This document shows positions 8,654 to 14,436 of a DNA stretch of 14,436 bases, piece after piece. Position numbers and translations under genes: made by a program. Position 1 is the first letter of the stretch. Each line of letters opens with the position of its first letter. The notes under the pieces were generated by a model. That model had not been told where the DNA came from. It did no database searches and saw nothing but the letters and a program-made list of their open reading frames with translations. The DNA comes from JBFELO01 sp041552055 (lineage in GTDB: Bacteria; Acidobacteriota; Thermoanaerobaculia; Thermoanaerobaculales; Sulfomarinibacteraceae), in assembly GCA_041552055.1 (NCBI GenBank), contig JBFELO010000117.1:1-14436 (forward strand), written 5' to 3'.

Positions 8654-8797
8654 ATGACGATTTCGGGCAACTTCCGCGCCATGCCGCTGCACGACGTGCT
8701 GCAGTGGCTCGCCAACGGGCGGCTGCCGGAGGTCGATGCGTTGCTGGTTTTGTAGGGTCTGATCGAGGCGGGCCATCTCGAGCTCGAGTTCCGCTGA
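8654..8797 (+). pseudogene. DUF4388-like remnant with in-frame TAG
   Basis: From ATG 8654 the frame reads MTISGNFRAMPLHDVLQWLA, resembling the N-terminus of DUF4388 domains (a G-x-L-x-x-x-PL-D-LLQWL pattern). It meets TAG at 8753-8755 after 33 codons, then continues in the same frame GLIEAGHLELEFR to TGA at 8795. The usual middle of the domain is missing, so I read it as a gene reduced by an internal deletion plus a nonsense change; a working 33-residue peptide is an alternative. It ends 9 nt before the TetR start codon, which has GGAGG in the gap, so the two were probably one operon. DUF4388 proteins in related bacteria are tied to signalling and gliding, but their function is unknown. Confidence 0.5.
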
Positions 8798-8806
8798 GGA
8801 GGGTCG

Positions 8807-9466
8807 ATGGGCCGACTGATCGATCGCGAGCGCAGAGCGCGCGCGAAGGAGGCGAAGAAGCAGCGGATGAAGGACATCCGCGAGGAGGCGGTGCGCTCGT
8901 TCGTCAAGCTGCCCTACGTCGAGATCACCCTCGACGCGCTCGGGCGGCGGGCGGGCGTCAAGAAGGGCGTCGCCTCGATGTACTTCGGCACCAAGGAGGA
9001 GCTGTTCCTCGAGTTGCTGAGGGACGAGCTCGATGCGTGGTACGACGAGCTCGAGCGCACGTTGGGCGCGCAGCGTGCGCGACTGTCCGACGCTCAGGTT
9101 GCCAGGCTGGTGTCGAGCACGCTGGCGGCCCGCCCGGTGCTGTGCCGCTTTCTGAGTCTGGCCTCGGTGGTGCTTGAGCAGAACATGGAGATCATGGCCG
9201 CGGATCGATACCAGCGCTGGCAGCGGGATCGGATGACCGAGGTGGGAGCGGAGCTCGAGAAGAGGTCACGGAGCATGGAGAAGGGCCAGGGCCTGCGGCT
9301 GCTGCACCTCGTCCAGCTCATGGCCGCGGCGTTCCACGGATACGCCGATCCCCGCGGCAGCCTGGCTTTCAACCTGCACGACCCCGACTTCGCCGACTTC
9401 AGGATCGACCTCGAGCGGGAGCTCGCCGCCCTGGTCCGACGAACCCTCTCGGATTCGGGAGCGTAG
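8807..9466 (+). CDS. TetR/AcrR-family transcriptional regulator
   Basis: 219 residues. After a very basic N-terminal tail (RERRARAKEAKKQRMKDIR) comes the TetR DNA-binding domain: helix at 22-34, then the helix-turn-helix ITLDALGRRAGVKKGVASMYFGTKEELF (about 40-67, with the family's Y-F/K-K/EEL hallmark). The C-terminal part (70-219) is helical and would form the dimer and ligand pocket; the ligand cannot be predicted. GAGGAGG lies 4 nt before the ATG. The gene follows the DUF4388 remnant directly. No efflux pump or metabolic target is adjacent, so autoregulation or a distant target is likely. Confidence 0.9.
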   Translation: MGRLIDRERRARAKEAKKQRMKDIREEAVRSFVKLPYVEITLDALGRRAGVKKGVASMYFGTKEELFLELLRDELDAWYDELERTLGAQRARLSDAQVARLVSSTLAARPVLCRFLSLASVVLEQNMEIMAADRYQRWQRDRMTEVGAELEKRSRSMEKGQGLRLLHLVQLMAAAFHGYADPRGSLAFNLHDPDFADFRIDLERELAALVRRTLSDSGA

Positions 9467-9485
9467 GCGCGCAGCCCCTGCGCGC
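9467..9485 (+). terminator. GC hairpin directly after TetR stop
   Basis: GCGCGCA, loop GCCCC, TGCGCGC: a perfect 7-bp stem starting at the base after the TAG. There is no U-run, so it may act as a transcript-end barrier or belong to a dispersed repeat; a similar hairpin is at 14353-14371. Confidence 0.35.
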
Positions 9486-10019
9486 GAGGTCGCGCCATGA
9501 CCATCGGCCGCAGGTGCGGAAACCAACGAGCCTGTGAAAGGTCCCGATGCTCGCGGCTGACGCCGCGAGCACGGTGCGTCGCAGCGACCCTGTCCGAACG
9601 CGAGCGTTCGTCGATGGCCGCTGCTCCGCACCTCGCCCGCCTGCGGCGGGCCGCCGGGATGTTGGAACGGGAGACGTCCCTGACCCCACCCCCGTATGTG
9701 CTTCTCGCGCCAAGCGCCGCCCCTCTCGCCGCGTGTTCGCCCTCGTCATCGTCGCCATGATCACGAGATCGATGGCTCCTCGACTCGGGCTCACCCTGCA
9801 CCGAGAGGGATGAACACGACCCAGGAAGCGGAATGTGGCCGTGGCCGTGGGGCTCGAAGAGGGTGGTGGGCGGCCTACGGCCACCCGCTTGTGGGGTCGG
9901 GTCGCGAGCGAGGGTGGGTGGGAGGTAGGCGCAGCACCCTTTGGCGCGATCCGCTTCGCGGGGTCGGCGCAATCGGAGGCGGGATTCATTCGGCGGCAGC
10001 GCCTGTGGCGCTGCACGGG

Positions 10020-10218
10020 CTCGGGTGTCACACGACCGGAGCGATTGGCCGACCGATGACTGCGCCTCCTGCGGGCGTGCCGTCTTTCACAATGTTGGGT
10101 CCACCGTCGCCACAATGGGGCGGTTCTCCTGGGTTCCAACATTGTGACAGGGGGCACCCGCGGGGAGCGCGTCGGGGAGAGGGCGCCTTGAAGTCCCCTT
10201 GATTCAACCGAACGAGAG
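10020..10218 (-). repeat. Hairpin-bearing intergenic repeat unit, copy C
   Basis: Read on the minus strand it starts CTCTCGTTCGGT (10218), passes through TCTCCCCGACGCGCTCCCCG (10180-10161), forms a hairpin between 10158-10132 and 10102-10077, and ends TGTGACACCCGAG. The perfect core is TCACAATGTTGG (12 bp). The unit is 199 bp, matching copy A in length and in both flanks. The loop carries an extra CACAATG. It lies downstream of the leftward kinase gene in the same orientation as that transcript. Confidence 0.75.
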
Positions 10219-10324
10219 GCCTCAGCATCCGGGTGGGTGGATGGTCCAGCGACAAGCGACCAGCGACGGAAGGGCGCCGGTCGATGACGATGACGACCGC
10301 GCTCCGGGTGGGCGGGGGAGCCGT

Positions 10325-10348
10325 ATAGCCGCACAGCCGCATAGCCGC
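10325..10348. repeat. Octamer tandem repeat (ATAGCCGC)n
   Basis: Three units, ATAGCCGC, ACAGCCGC and ATAGCCGC, within the shared repeat module. Confidence 0.75.
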
Positions 10349-10393
10349 AAGGCCTCATGCCCCCGACAGTCGTGTGGGATCTTCGTCCCCGAT

Positions 10394-10417
10394 CGGACGC
10401 GGACGCGGACTCGGACG
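10394..10417. repeat. Hexamer tandem repeat (CGGACG)n
   Basis: Four units, CGGACG, CGGACG, CGGACT and CGGACG: the reverse complement of the hexamer at 531-554. Confidence 0.8.
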
Positions 10418-10596
10418 GGAGGAGGATCTTGCATCTCGAATCTTGCATCGTTCATCTGGCTGGGCGGGCGGGTGTCGAGTCGCCGCGCAACCCAACCGGG
10501 TGATCGGGCCGTGCCCCGGGACCCATTCCGAGCACACCCCATCGCGACCGAGGCGCGCGACGATGCGGTAGTGGGAGACAGTGGTGCCGATCACGG

Positions 10597-13569
10597 CTAC
10601 CCCGCGTCAAGCTGAGCGAGTCGCGTGCGGGCCTCGGCGAGTTCCGGAAGGTCCGGGTCGGCGTCGTTCCAGAGGTCAAGGAAGCGCTGATACTCCTGGC
10701 GGGCCGCGTCGTGATCTCCCTCCTGATCGAGCAGCCGGGCCAGCTCGAGGACGTAGCGGGGCTCGAGCACCCCCACGAACTTCTGCTCGGCGCTGGGCGT
10801 GAGCAGGCGCCGGTACTCCGCGATGGCCCCGGCGGCATCACCCCGCGCGCTGCAAATGCGTGCTCGCCAATCTCGTGACGGCGAGTTGTGCATGAAGAAG
10901 AAGGTTGCACCCTTGGCTTCAAATCTCATCTTTCCATCAGGCAACCCAGCGGCAAAGGCCGCCTCGGCGCGATCGAGGTCGCCCGAGGCGAGGGCGACCT
11001 CGCCCTCGAGAGAGCGATGCGTCCAGGTATCAAAAACGTCATGACGATCGACGCGTGCGGCGACGGCGTCCACATGGTCCTCTGCCGCAGCGAGCCGTCC
11101 GGACCGCGCCTCTCCGATTCCGGCAACCTGGTGGGCAAACAGGCCCCACAGGTGTCCCAGAGTGTCCTCGGGGAATTCCAGCGCCCGGCTGGCACCGTCG
11201 ATGGCTTCAGAGAGATTGCCCTGCTCGAGGGCGATGATCGAGGAAAGGACCCAGGCGCGAGGTTCCAACCACCGCACCTCGACGTTTCCAGTCAATTCAT
11301 GGACTTCGCGGTCCACCAGCTCGGCCTCGCGGTATCGGCCCGCTCGAACCAGAAAAAGGCTCTTCGGCATGGCGACGAGAATTCGGAGGTAATCGTCAGC
11401 GAGGTGTTCTTCGATAGCGACCCATTCGGCCAGTGCGTCGTCGTAGCTTCCGAGAACGGCGTGTGCCCACGCACACCCGGCACCCCCCCACGTGCGGTCC
11501 ACCTCGACGGCGTCGGTGTAGCTTGCGATCGCCTCCTCGGGTCGGCCCATCATGAGGTACGCGTCACCCAGGCTGTCATGAGGGTTGGGCTCTCTCGGCG
11601 CGAGCTGTGCGTACGCCTCGAGCTGGTGAAGGGCCTCGTCGAACCGACCGAGATACGTGAGTTGATATGCGAACTCGTTGCGAAGAGGCCCGTCGGTGGG
11701 CACCGCCGCGACCCCCCGCTCGTAGACCTGAATAGCCTTCTCGGTATTGCCGAGCACCCTGCGGTAGAGGTCGGACAGCCGGATGTATGCTCCTGGGTCG
11801 TCGGGGTAGCGCGTGACGAGCTCCTCCTGCAGCGTCAAAGCTCGCTCGTCGTCTCCATCCCACGAGGCCGCGTATGACTCCACCTGCAGCCGCTCCCGCC
11901 CGGACAGACGGTCCAGGCCTTCCAGCGTCTTTCTCCTGTACTCATCGCGCGATGGCGAATCCAGCGGCACGGGGAGAAGCGACAGATCGAAGTAGGCCAT
12001 GGTGAAGGACGGGTCGAGCTCGACGGCCCGCCGCAAAAGCTCGGCAGCGTCCCACGAGCGCACGTTCCTCAAAGCGTTGTGTCCTTCGACGTACAGCCGG
12101 TAGGCCTCGAGCGACTCCGTGGTGAGCTCGGCGATACCGCGAGACGACGCAGCTGTGGTCATGCCGAGTCGGGCCCGGATCTGTTCGGTGAGCTCGTCGA
12201 CCAGACCGAACACCTCGTCGCCCCGCACGTCGTGGGCAAACAGCAGCCTCCCGTCGGACGGGTCCTGCACCCGGATATCGATGCGAAGGTCGGGTCCAGT
12301 CCCGAAAACACTGCCCACCACCACGGCGCCGGCACCGGCACGACGGGCAACCTCGAGTACCTGTCGAGGAGCGATGGTCTCTGCCGATTCGGGGACGAGG
12401 CTGTCGAGGATCTCGAGCAGTCGCTCGGAGCTCACGACGTCCAGCCCCTGCGTCTGGGCCAGGCCGGTGACGAGCATGTCGGGCACGCCCTGGCGCAGCC
12501 AACGCATCTCCTCGGACGCGGCCGTGCAGTCGAACGGCATCACCGCGACGGCGGGCCGGCCCGAGGCGCCGATGCCGATCGGCTCACCGCCGCCACGGCC
12601 GAGGTAGAGAACGAGCGCGACTGCGGCCGCTGCAACGACCGCCGCTGCGAGCCAGAGAGTCCTCCGTCTCCGCCCGGTGACGGGAGACGCTGGACCGGCT
12701 GCCGTCGTTGACGTCGCGCTCGAGATCGTCCGCAGGTTGTAGGCCAGGTCGCTGGCCGACTGGAAGCGGGACTGGGGCCTCTTCTCCAGGCAGCGTCGCA
12801 CGGTTCCTGCCAGCTCGGGTGGCAGCGCCTCGCCCGAGGTCGATATGTCCGCCGGCTCCTCCTTGAGGATCGCATTCATGGTCTCGACCGCGGTGTCGCG
12901 AACAAACGCCCGCTGCCCCGAGACCATCTCGTACAGCACGCAGCCCAGGGAGAAGATGTCCGACCGGTGGTCCACGGCCCTGCCGCTCACCTGCTCGGGC
13001 GACATGTAGCCCACGGTGCCCAGCACCGTGCCGGGATCGGTGTGGCGAGTCAGGGTGGGGGCTTGCGTGCCACGCTCCTCGCTCTCGAGGGGGTCGTGCC
13101 GCGCCAGGCCGAAGTCGAGCACCTTGACCCGGCCGTCGTTGGTGACAAACACGTTCGAGGGCTTCAGGTCGCGGTGGACGATGCCTGCCTCATGGGCTGC
13201 GGCCAATCCGTCCGCGATGGCGGCTCCGATCTCGGTCGCCCTGCGCCAGCCGAGCGTGCCGCCCTCCATTCGTTCACGCAGCGTCTCGCCCTCGAGCAGC
13301 TCTGTCACGGAGTAGGTGGTGTCCCCCTCGGTGCCGAAGTCCCAGATCTCGAGAATGTTTGGATGGGCCAGCTTGGCGACCGCTCTGGCCTCGCGCCTGA
13401 ACCGGTCGAGGCGGTCAGGATTCTCCGCCACGGCCTCGGGCAACACCTTGACGGCCACATCCCGCTCGAGCTCCGAGTCCCTCGCCCGGTACACCTCGCC
13501 CATGCCCCCTGCACCGAGGGGTCCAAGAACCTCGTAGCGCCCGAGCCGGTCGCCGACCGAGAGGGACAT
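10597..13569 (-). CDS. Membrane Ser/Thr protein kinase with TPR region
   Basis: 990 residues. The kinase domain (about 12-282) is intact: glycine loop GAGGMGEVY (19-27), K41, E60, HRDLKPSN with D134, DFG at 152-154, and APE-like SPE (190-192). After a linker, one membrane helix (about 304-323, LWLAAAVVAAAAVALVLYL, preceded by RRRR) places the kinase in the cytoplasm. Outside are a TolB/FlgO-like domain (about 335-480, RPAVAVMPFDCTA onward) and then several TPR-type repeats to the C-terminus. The likely role is sensing through the extracytoplasmic part and phosphorylating cytoplasmic targets; no partner phosphatase is nearby. The start at 13569 fits the family N-terminus (VGDRLGRYEVLGPLGAGGMG). 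A 47-codon upstream extension is open but crosses the inverted repeat and is unlikely. Confidence 0.93.
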   Translation of the reverse strand: MSLSVGDRLGRYEVLGPLGAGGMGEVYRARDSELERDVAVKVLPEAVAENPDRLDRFRREARAVAKLAHPNILEIWDFGTEGDTTYSVTELLEGETLRERMEGGTLGWRRATEIGAAIADGLAAAHEAGIVHRDLKPSNVFVTNDGRVKVLDFGLARHDPLESEERGTQAPTLTRHTDPGTVLGTVGYMSPEQVSGRAVDHRSDIFSLGCVLYEMVSGQRAFVRDTAVETMNAILKEEPADISTSGEALPPELAGTVRRCLEKRPQSRFQSASDLAYNLRTISSATSTTAAGPASPVTGRRRRTLWLAAAVVAAAAVALVLYLGRGGGEPIGIGASGRPAVAVMPFDCTAASEEMRWLRQGVPDMLVTGLAQTQGLDVVSSERLLEILDSLVPESAETIAPRQVLEVARRAGAGAVVVGSVFGTGPDLRIDIRVQDPSDGRLLFAHDVRGDEVFGLVDELTEQIRARLGMTTAASSRGIAELTTESLEAYRLYVEGHNALRNVRSWDAAELLRRAVELDPSFTMAYFDLSLLPVPLDSPSRDEYRRKTLEGLDRLSGRERLQVESYAASWDGDDERALTLQEELVTRYPDDPGAYIRLSDLYRRVLGNTEKAIQVYERGVAAVPTDGPLRNEFAYQLTYLGRFDEALHQLEAYAQLAPREPNPHDSLGDAYLMMGRPEEAIASYTDAVEVDRTWGGAGCAWAHAVLGSYDDALAEWVAIEEHLADDYLRILVAMPKSLFLVRAGRYREAELVDREVHELTGNVEVRWLEPRAWVLSSIIALEQGNLSEAIDGASRALEFPEDTLGHLWGLFAHQVAGIGEARSGRLAAAEDHVDAVAARVDRHDVFDTWTHRSLEGEVALASGDLDRAEAAFAAGLPDGKMRFEAKGATFFFMHNSPSRDWRARICSARGDAAGAIAEYRRLLTPSAEQKFVGVLEPRYVLELARLLDQEGDHDAARQEYQRFLDLWNDADPDLPELAEARTRLAQLDAG

Positions 13570-13640
13570 GGCCTGTCCAGACGTCTTTCTGGGTTCAAGT
13601 ATCGCAGCTGTGGGAACGAAGCTCAACTGGTCGAAGATCA

Positions 13641-13737
13641 CGTACCGGGTACATAATTGTATAATTAGTTTCACACGCGACACGAAGATCGCGGCGAAGC
13701 GACCGGCCACTAATTATACAATTATGTACCTGGTACG
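13641..13737. repeat. AT-rich 28-bp inverted repeat around a 41-bp spacer
   Basis: Arms 13641-13668 and 13710-13737 are reverse complements with a single mismatch (position 8). Each arm contains GTACATAATTGTATAATTAG. The left arm has TATAAT on the plus strand (13660-13665) and the right arm has TATAAT on the minus strand (13718-13713), so the two boxes face each other. The right one could drive the kinase gene, though no good -35 is present. The arms are far more AT-rich than their surroundings. Options are a small transposable element with terminal inverted repeats, a double operator, or a remnant of a toxin-antitoxin promoter. No target-site duplication is obvious. Confidence 0.8.
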
Positions 13738-13785
13738 AAATGAGGGTGGGGAAGTCGGCTTCGCCGTCGGCTCCGCCGTGAAAAG

Positions 13786-13827
13786 TCCAGCATCCAGCAT
13801 CCAGCATCCAGCGACCAGCATCCAGCA
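13786..13827. repeat. Heptamer tandem repeat (TCCAGCA)6
   Basis: Six contiguous 7-nt units with two substitutions, located just upstream of the rpmG promoter. Similar heptamers occur near 4601-4623. Confidence 0.9.
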
Positions 13828-13853
13828 TCGGGGTGGCAGGGCGGTTGGCCAAC

Positions 13854-13882
13854 TTGACATAGCTTCTCACCGCAACTATGAT
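13854..13882 (+). promoter_or_regulatory. Sigma-70 promoter of rpmG
   Basis: A perfect -35 TTGACA (13854-13859), a 17-nt spacer and TATGAT (13877-13882, five of six). Transcription should start near 13889, about 22 nt before the rpmG ATG. This is the strongest promoter seen in the window, as expected for a ribosomal protein gene. Confidence 0.9.
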
Positions 13883-13910
13883 CGCGCGGCCCTGTTGGGC
13901 GGAGGTGAAT

Positions 13911-14072
13911 ATGGCCGGCAAGGGACATCGAGTCCAGGTCAAGCTCAAGAGCAGTGAGAGCCCGCACATCTACTACGTCAAGAAGAACAAGCAGAACTCG
14001 CCCGACCGGCTGGAGCTCAAGAAGTACGACCCGGTCGTGCGCAAGCACGTGGTGTACAAGGAATCGCGTTAG
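13911..14072 (+). CDS. rpmG: 50S ribosomal protein L33
   Basis: 53 residues, normal for L33, a large-subunit protein near the E site. The sequence VQVKLKSSESPHIYYVKKNK and LELKKYDPVVRKHVVYKESR matches the family throughout. It has no cysteines, so it is the zinc-independent (C-minus) form. The start at 13911 has an ideal GGAGGTGA with 5 nt between GGAGG and ATG, and lies behind a near-consensus promoter; the in-frame ATG at 13878 overlaps that promoter and is rejected. An intrinsic terminator follows 26 nt after the stop, so it is a single-gene transcript. In many bacteria secE and nusG come next, but they are not in this window. Confidence 0.97.
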   Translation: MAGKGHRVQVKLKSSESPHIYYVKKNKQNSPDRLELKKYDPVVRKHVVYKESR

Positions 14073-14098
14073 TTCGTTCGACTCACCAAAGCCAATAC

Positions 14099-14125
14099 AA
14101 CCCGGACTCCGCGTCCGGGTTTTTT
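14099..14125 (+). terminator. Intrinsic terminator of rpmG
   Basis: AACCCGGAC, loop TCCGC, GTCCGGGTT: a 9-bp stem running into six T residues (14120-14125). It is a textbook rho-independent terminator. Confidence 0.95.
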
Positions 14126-14142
14126 CATTCCCCCGCCCGCCC

Positions 14143-14170
14143 GGAGCAAGGAGCAGGGAGCAAAGAGCAA
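14143..14170. repeat. Heptamer tandem repeat (GGAGCAA)4
   Basis: Four units, GGAGCAA, GGAGCAG, GGAGCAA and AGAGCAA, directly after the rpmG terminator. Confidence 0.85.
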
Positions 14171-14196
14171 GGACCCGCTTGCCGATCACATCGGCC

Positions 14197-14336
14197 TGTC
14201 ATTCCGAGCGAGGAGGGAGCCGCGAGGCGAGCGACGAGTCGAGGAATCCCCCGAAGCAAGGGCGACGTCGCGATCTCATCGTCGCTCCGGAGAGCTGAGG
14301 GGATCCCTCGACTCGCTTCTCTCGCTCGGGATGACA
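14197..14336. repeat. Palindromic dispersed element (TGTCATTCCGAGCG type)
   Basis: About 140 bp bounded by TGTCATTCCGAGCG on the left and CGCTCGGGATGACA on the right, which are near-perfect inverted ends. The inner parts also mirror each other (GAGTCGAGGAATCCCC against GGGGATCCCTCGACTC). Elements with this end sequence are scattered in many unrelated bacterial genomes, from memory, and behave like small non-autonomous palindromic elements. No transposase is present. Confidence 0.75.
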
Positions 14337-14352
14337 TCGAGCGGCCGTGTGG

Positions 14353-14371
14353 GCGCGCACCCCGTGCGCGC
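14353..14371 (+). repeat. GC hairpin GCGCGCAC-CCC-GTGCGCGC
   Basis: A perfect 8-bp stem with a 3-nt loop, resembling the hairpin after the TetR gene (9467-9485). Both are followed within about 50 bp by TCGCGCCAT, suggesting a shared repeat. Confidence 0.5.
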
Positions 14372-14415
14372 GGGGAGCATCTCGGTCGGAGAGACCTGCG
14401 AGGTTTCGTCGCGCC

Positions 14416-14436
14416 ATCTCCCCGACGCGCTCCCCG
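14416..14436 (+). repeat. Start of another hairpin repeat (copy D), cut by the window edge
   Basis: The last 20 bases, TCTCCCCGACGCGCTCCCCG, are identical to the segment just before the hairpin in copies B and C. The hairpin itself would begin a few bases past the window end. Confidence 0.6.

Larger units (their letters stand above)
9467..10596. other. Repeat-rich non-coding region between TetR and the kinase gene
   Basis: About 1.1 kb with no convincing gene. It carries a run of GC-rich hairpins with 3-4 nt loops (9549-9570, 9635-9651, 9868-9886, 9996-10014), a full copy of the hairpin repeat (10020-10218), a module shared with 242-390 on the opposite strand (10223-10396), octamers at 10325-10348 and hexamers at 10394-10417. 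Nothing recognisable is seen at 9660-9860 or 10420-10596. Confidence 0.75.
14073..14436. other. Non-coding region after rpmG
   Basis: No gene is seen. In order it holds the rpmG terminator, a heptamer array (14143-14170), a palindromic dispersed element (14197-14336), a GC hairpin (14353-14371) and the start of another hairpin repeat at the edge. Confidence 0.7.

Noticed and set aside
10028..10342. Similar peptide ends (NIVKDGTP / KIVEDGTPVRGAV) encoded by repeat copies A and C
   Set aside because: The similarity follows from DNA-level conservation of the hairpin repeat. Upstream parts of the frames differ, are low complexity, and have no start signal.
13570..13710. 47-codon N-terminal extension of the kinase
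   Set aside because: It runs through the inverted repeat and the likely promoter region; the kinase family start MSLSVGDRLGRYEVLG fits 13569.
13786..13827. CRISPR-like array
   Set aside because: The units are 7 nt with no spacers; this is a simple tandem repeat and no cas genes are present.
14073..14436. tRNA gene expected near rpmG
   Set aside because: No cloverleaf, T-arm GGTTCRA or CCA end was found on either strand; the region is repeats.

Overview
This window comes from a GC-rich bacterial chromosome that I cannot place with certainty. The clues are a membrane Ser/Thr kinase with a long TPR tail, a receiver-ECF sigma fusion, a DUF4388 remnant, and intergenic DNA crowded with 6-8 nt tandem repeats and palindromic elements. 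Together these fit a soil or sediment Acidobacteriota-type lineage or a large-genome myxobacterial relative, but this is inference. The protein-coding genes are mostly housekeeping and regulatory, and the unusual material lies largely between them.

Layout. (1) Positions 1-101 hold the N-terminus of a leftward B12-binding radical SAM gene of the TIGR03960 type. (2) About 1 kb of non-coding DNA follows (102-1156). It contains hexamer, heptamer and octamer tracts and two hairpin-bearing repeat units. (3) A leftward receiver-ECF sigma fusion gene (1157-2125) is divergent from the fmt-rsmB pair (2323-4495), with two inverted repeats in the AT-rich divergent control region. (4) A leftward two-gene unit encodes a small lipoprotein and an ABC-F ATPase, coupled by an ATGA overlap (7088-4660) and convergent with rsmB. 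(5) Rightward genes follow: a secreted DUF2147 protein, a divergent tryptophan 2,3-dioxygenase-family protein, a broken DUF4388 remnant and a TetR regulator (7238-9466). (6) Another 1.1 kb of repeat-rich DNA (9467-10596) includes a second full copy of the hairpin repeat, on the opposite strand. (7) A leftward Ser/Thr kinase with a TPR region (10597-13569) is divergent from rpmG (13911-14072). They are separated by an AT-rich 28-bp inverted repeat, a heptamer array and a textbook sigma-70 promoter. rpmG ends at a clean intrinsic terminator, and the window closes in a palindromic dispersed element and the start of another hairpin repeat.

How the genes work together. fmt formylates initiator tRNA, rsmB modifies 16S rRNA, the ABC-F protein acts on the ribosome and rpmG is ribosomal protein L33, so translation is the common theme of the recognisable core. 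The regulators (REC-ECF, TetR, kinase) have no obvious targets inside the window.

The best candidates for something undescribed are: a ~198 bp intergenic repeat whose central hairpin keeps pairing through compensatory base changes between copies; the single-protein receiver-sigma fusion; the dioxygenase lacking family substrate-binding motifs; and the 28-bp inverted repeat carrying facing TATAAT boxes.
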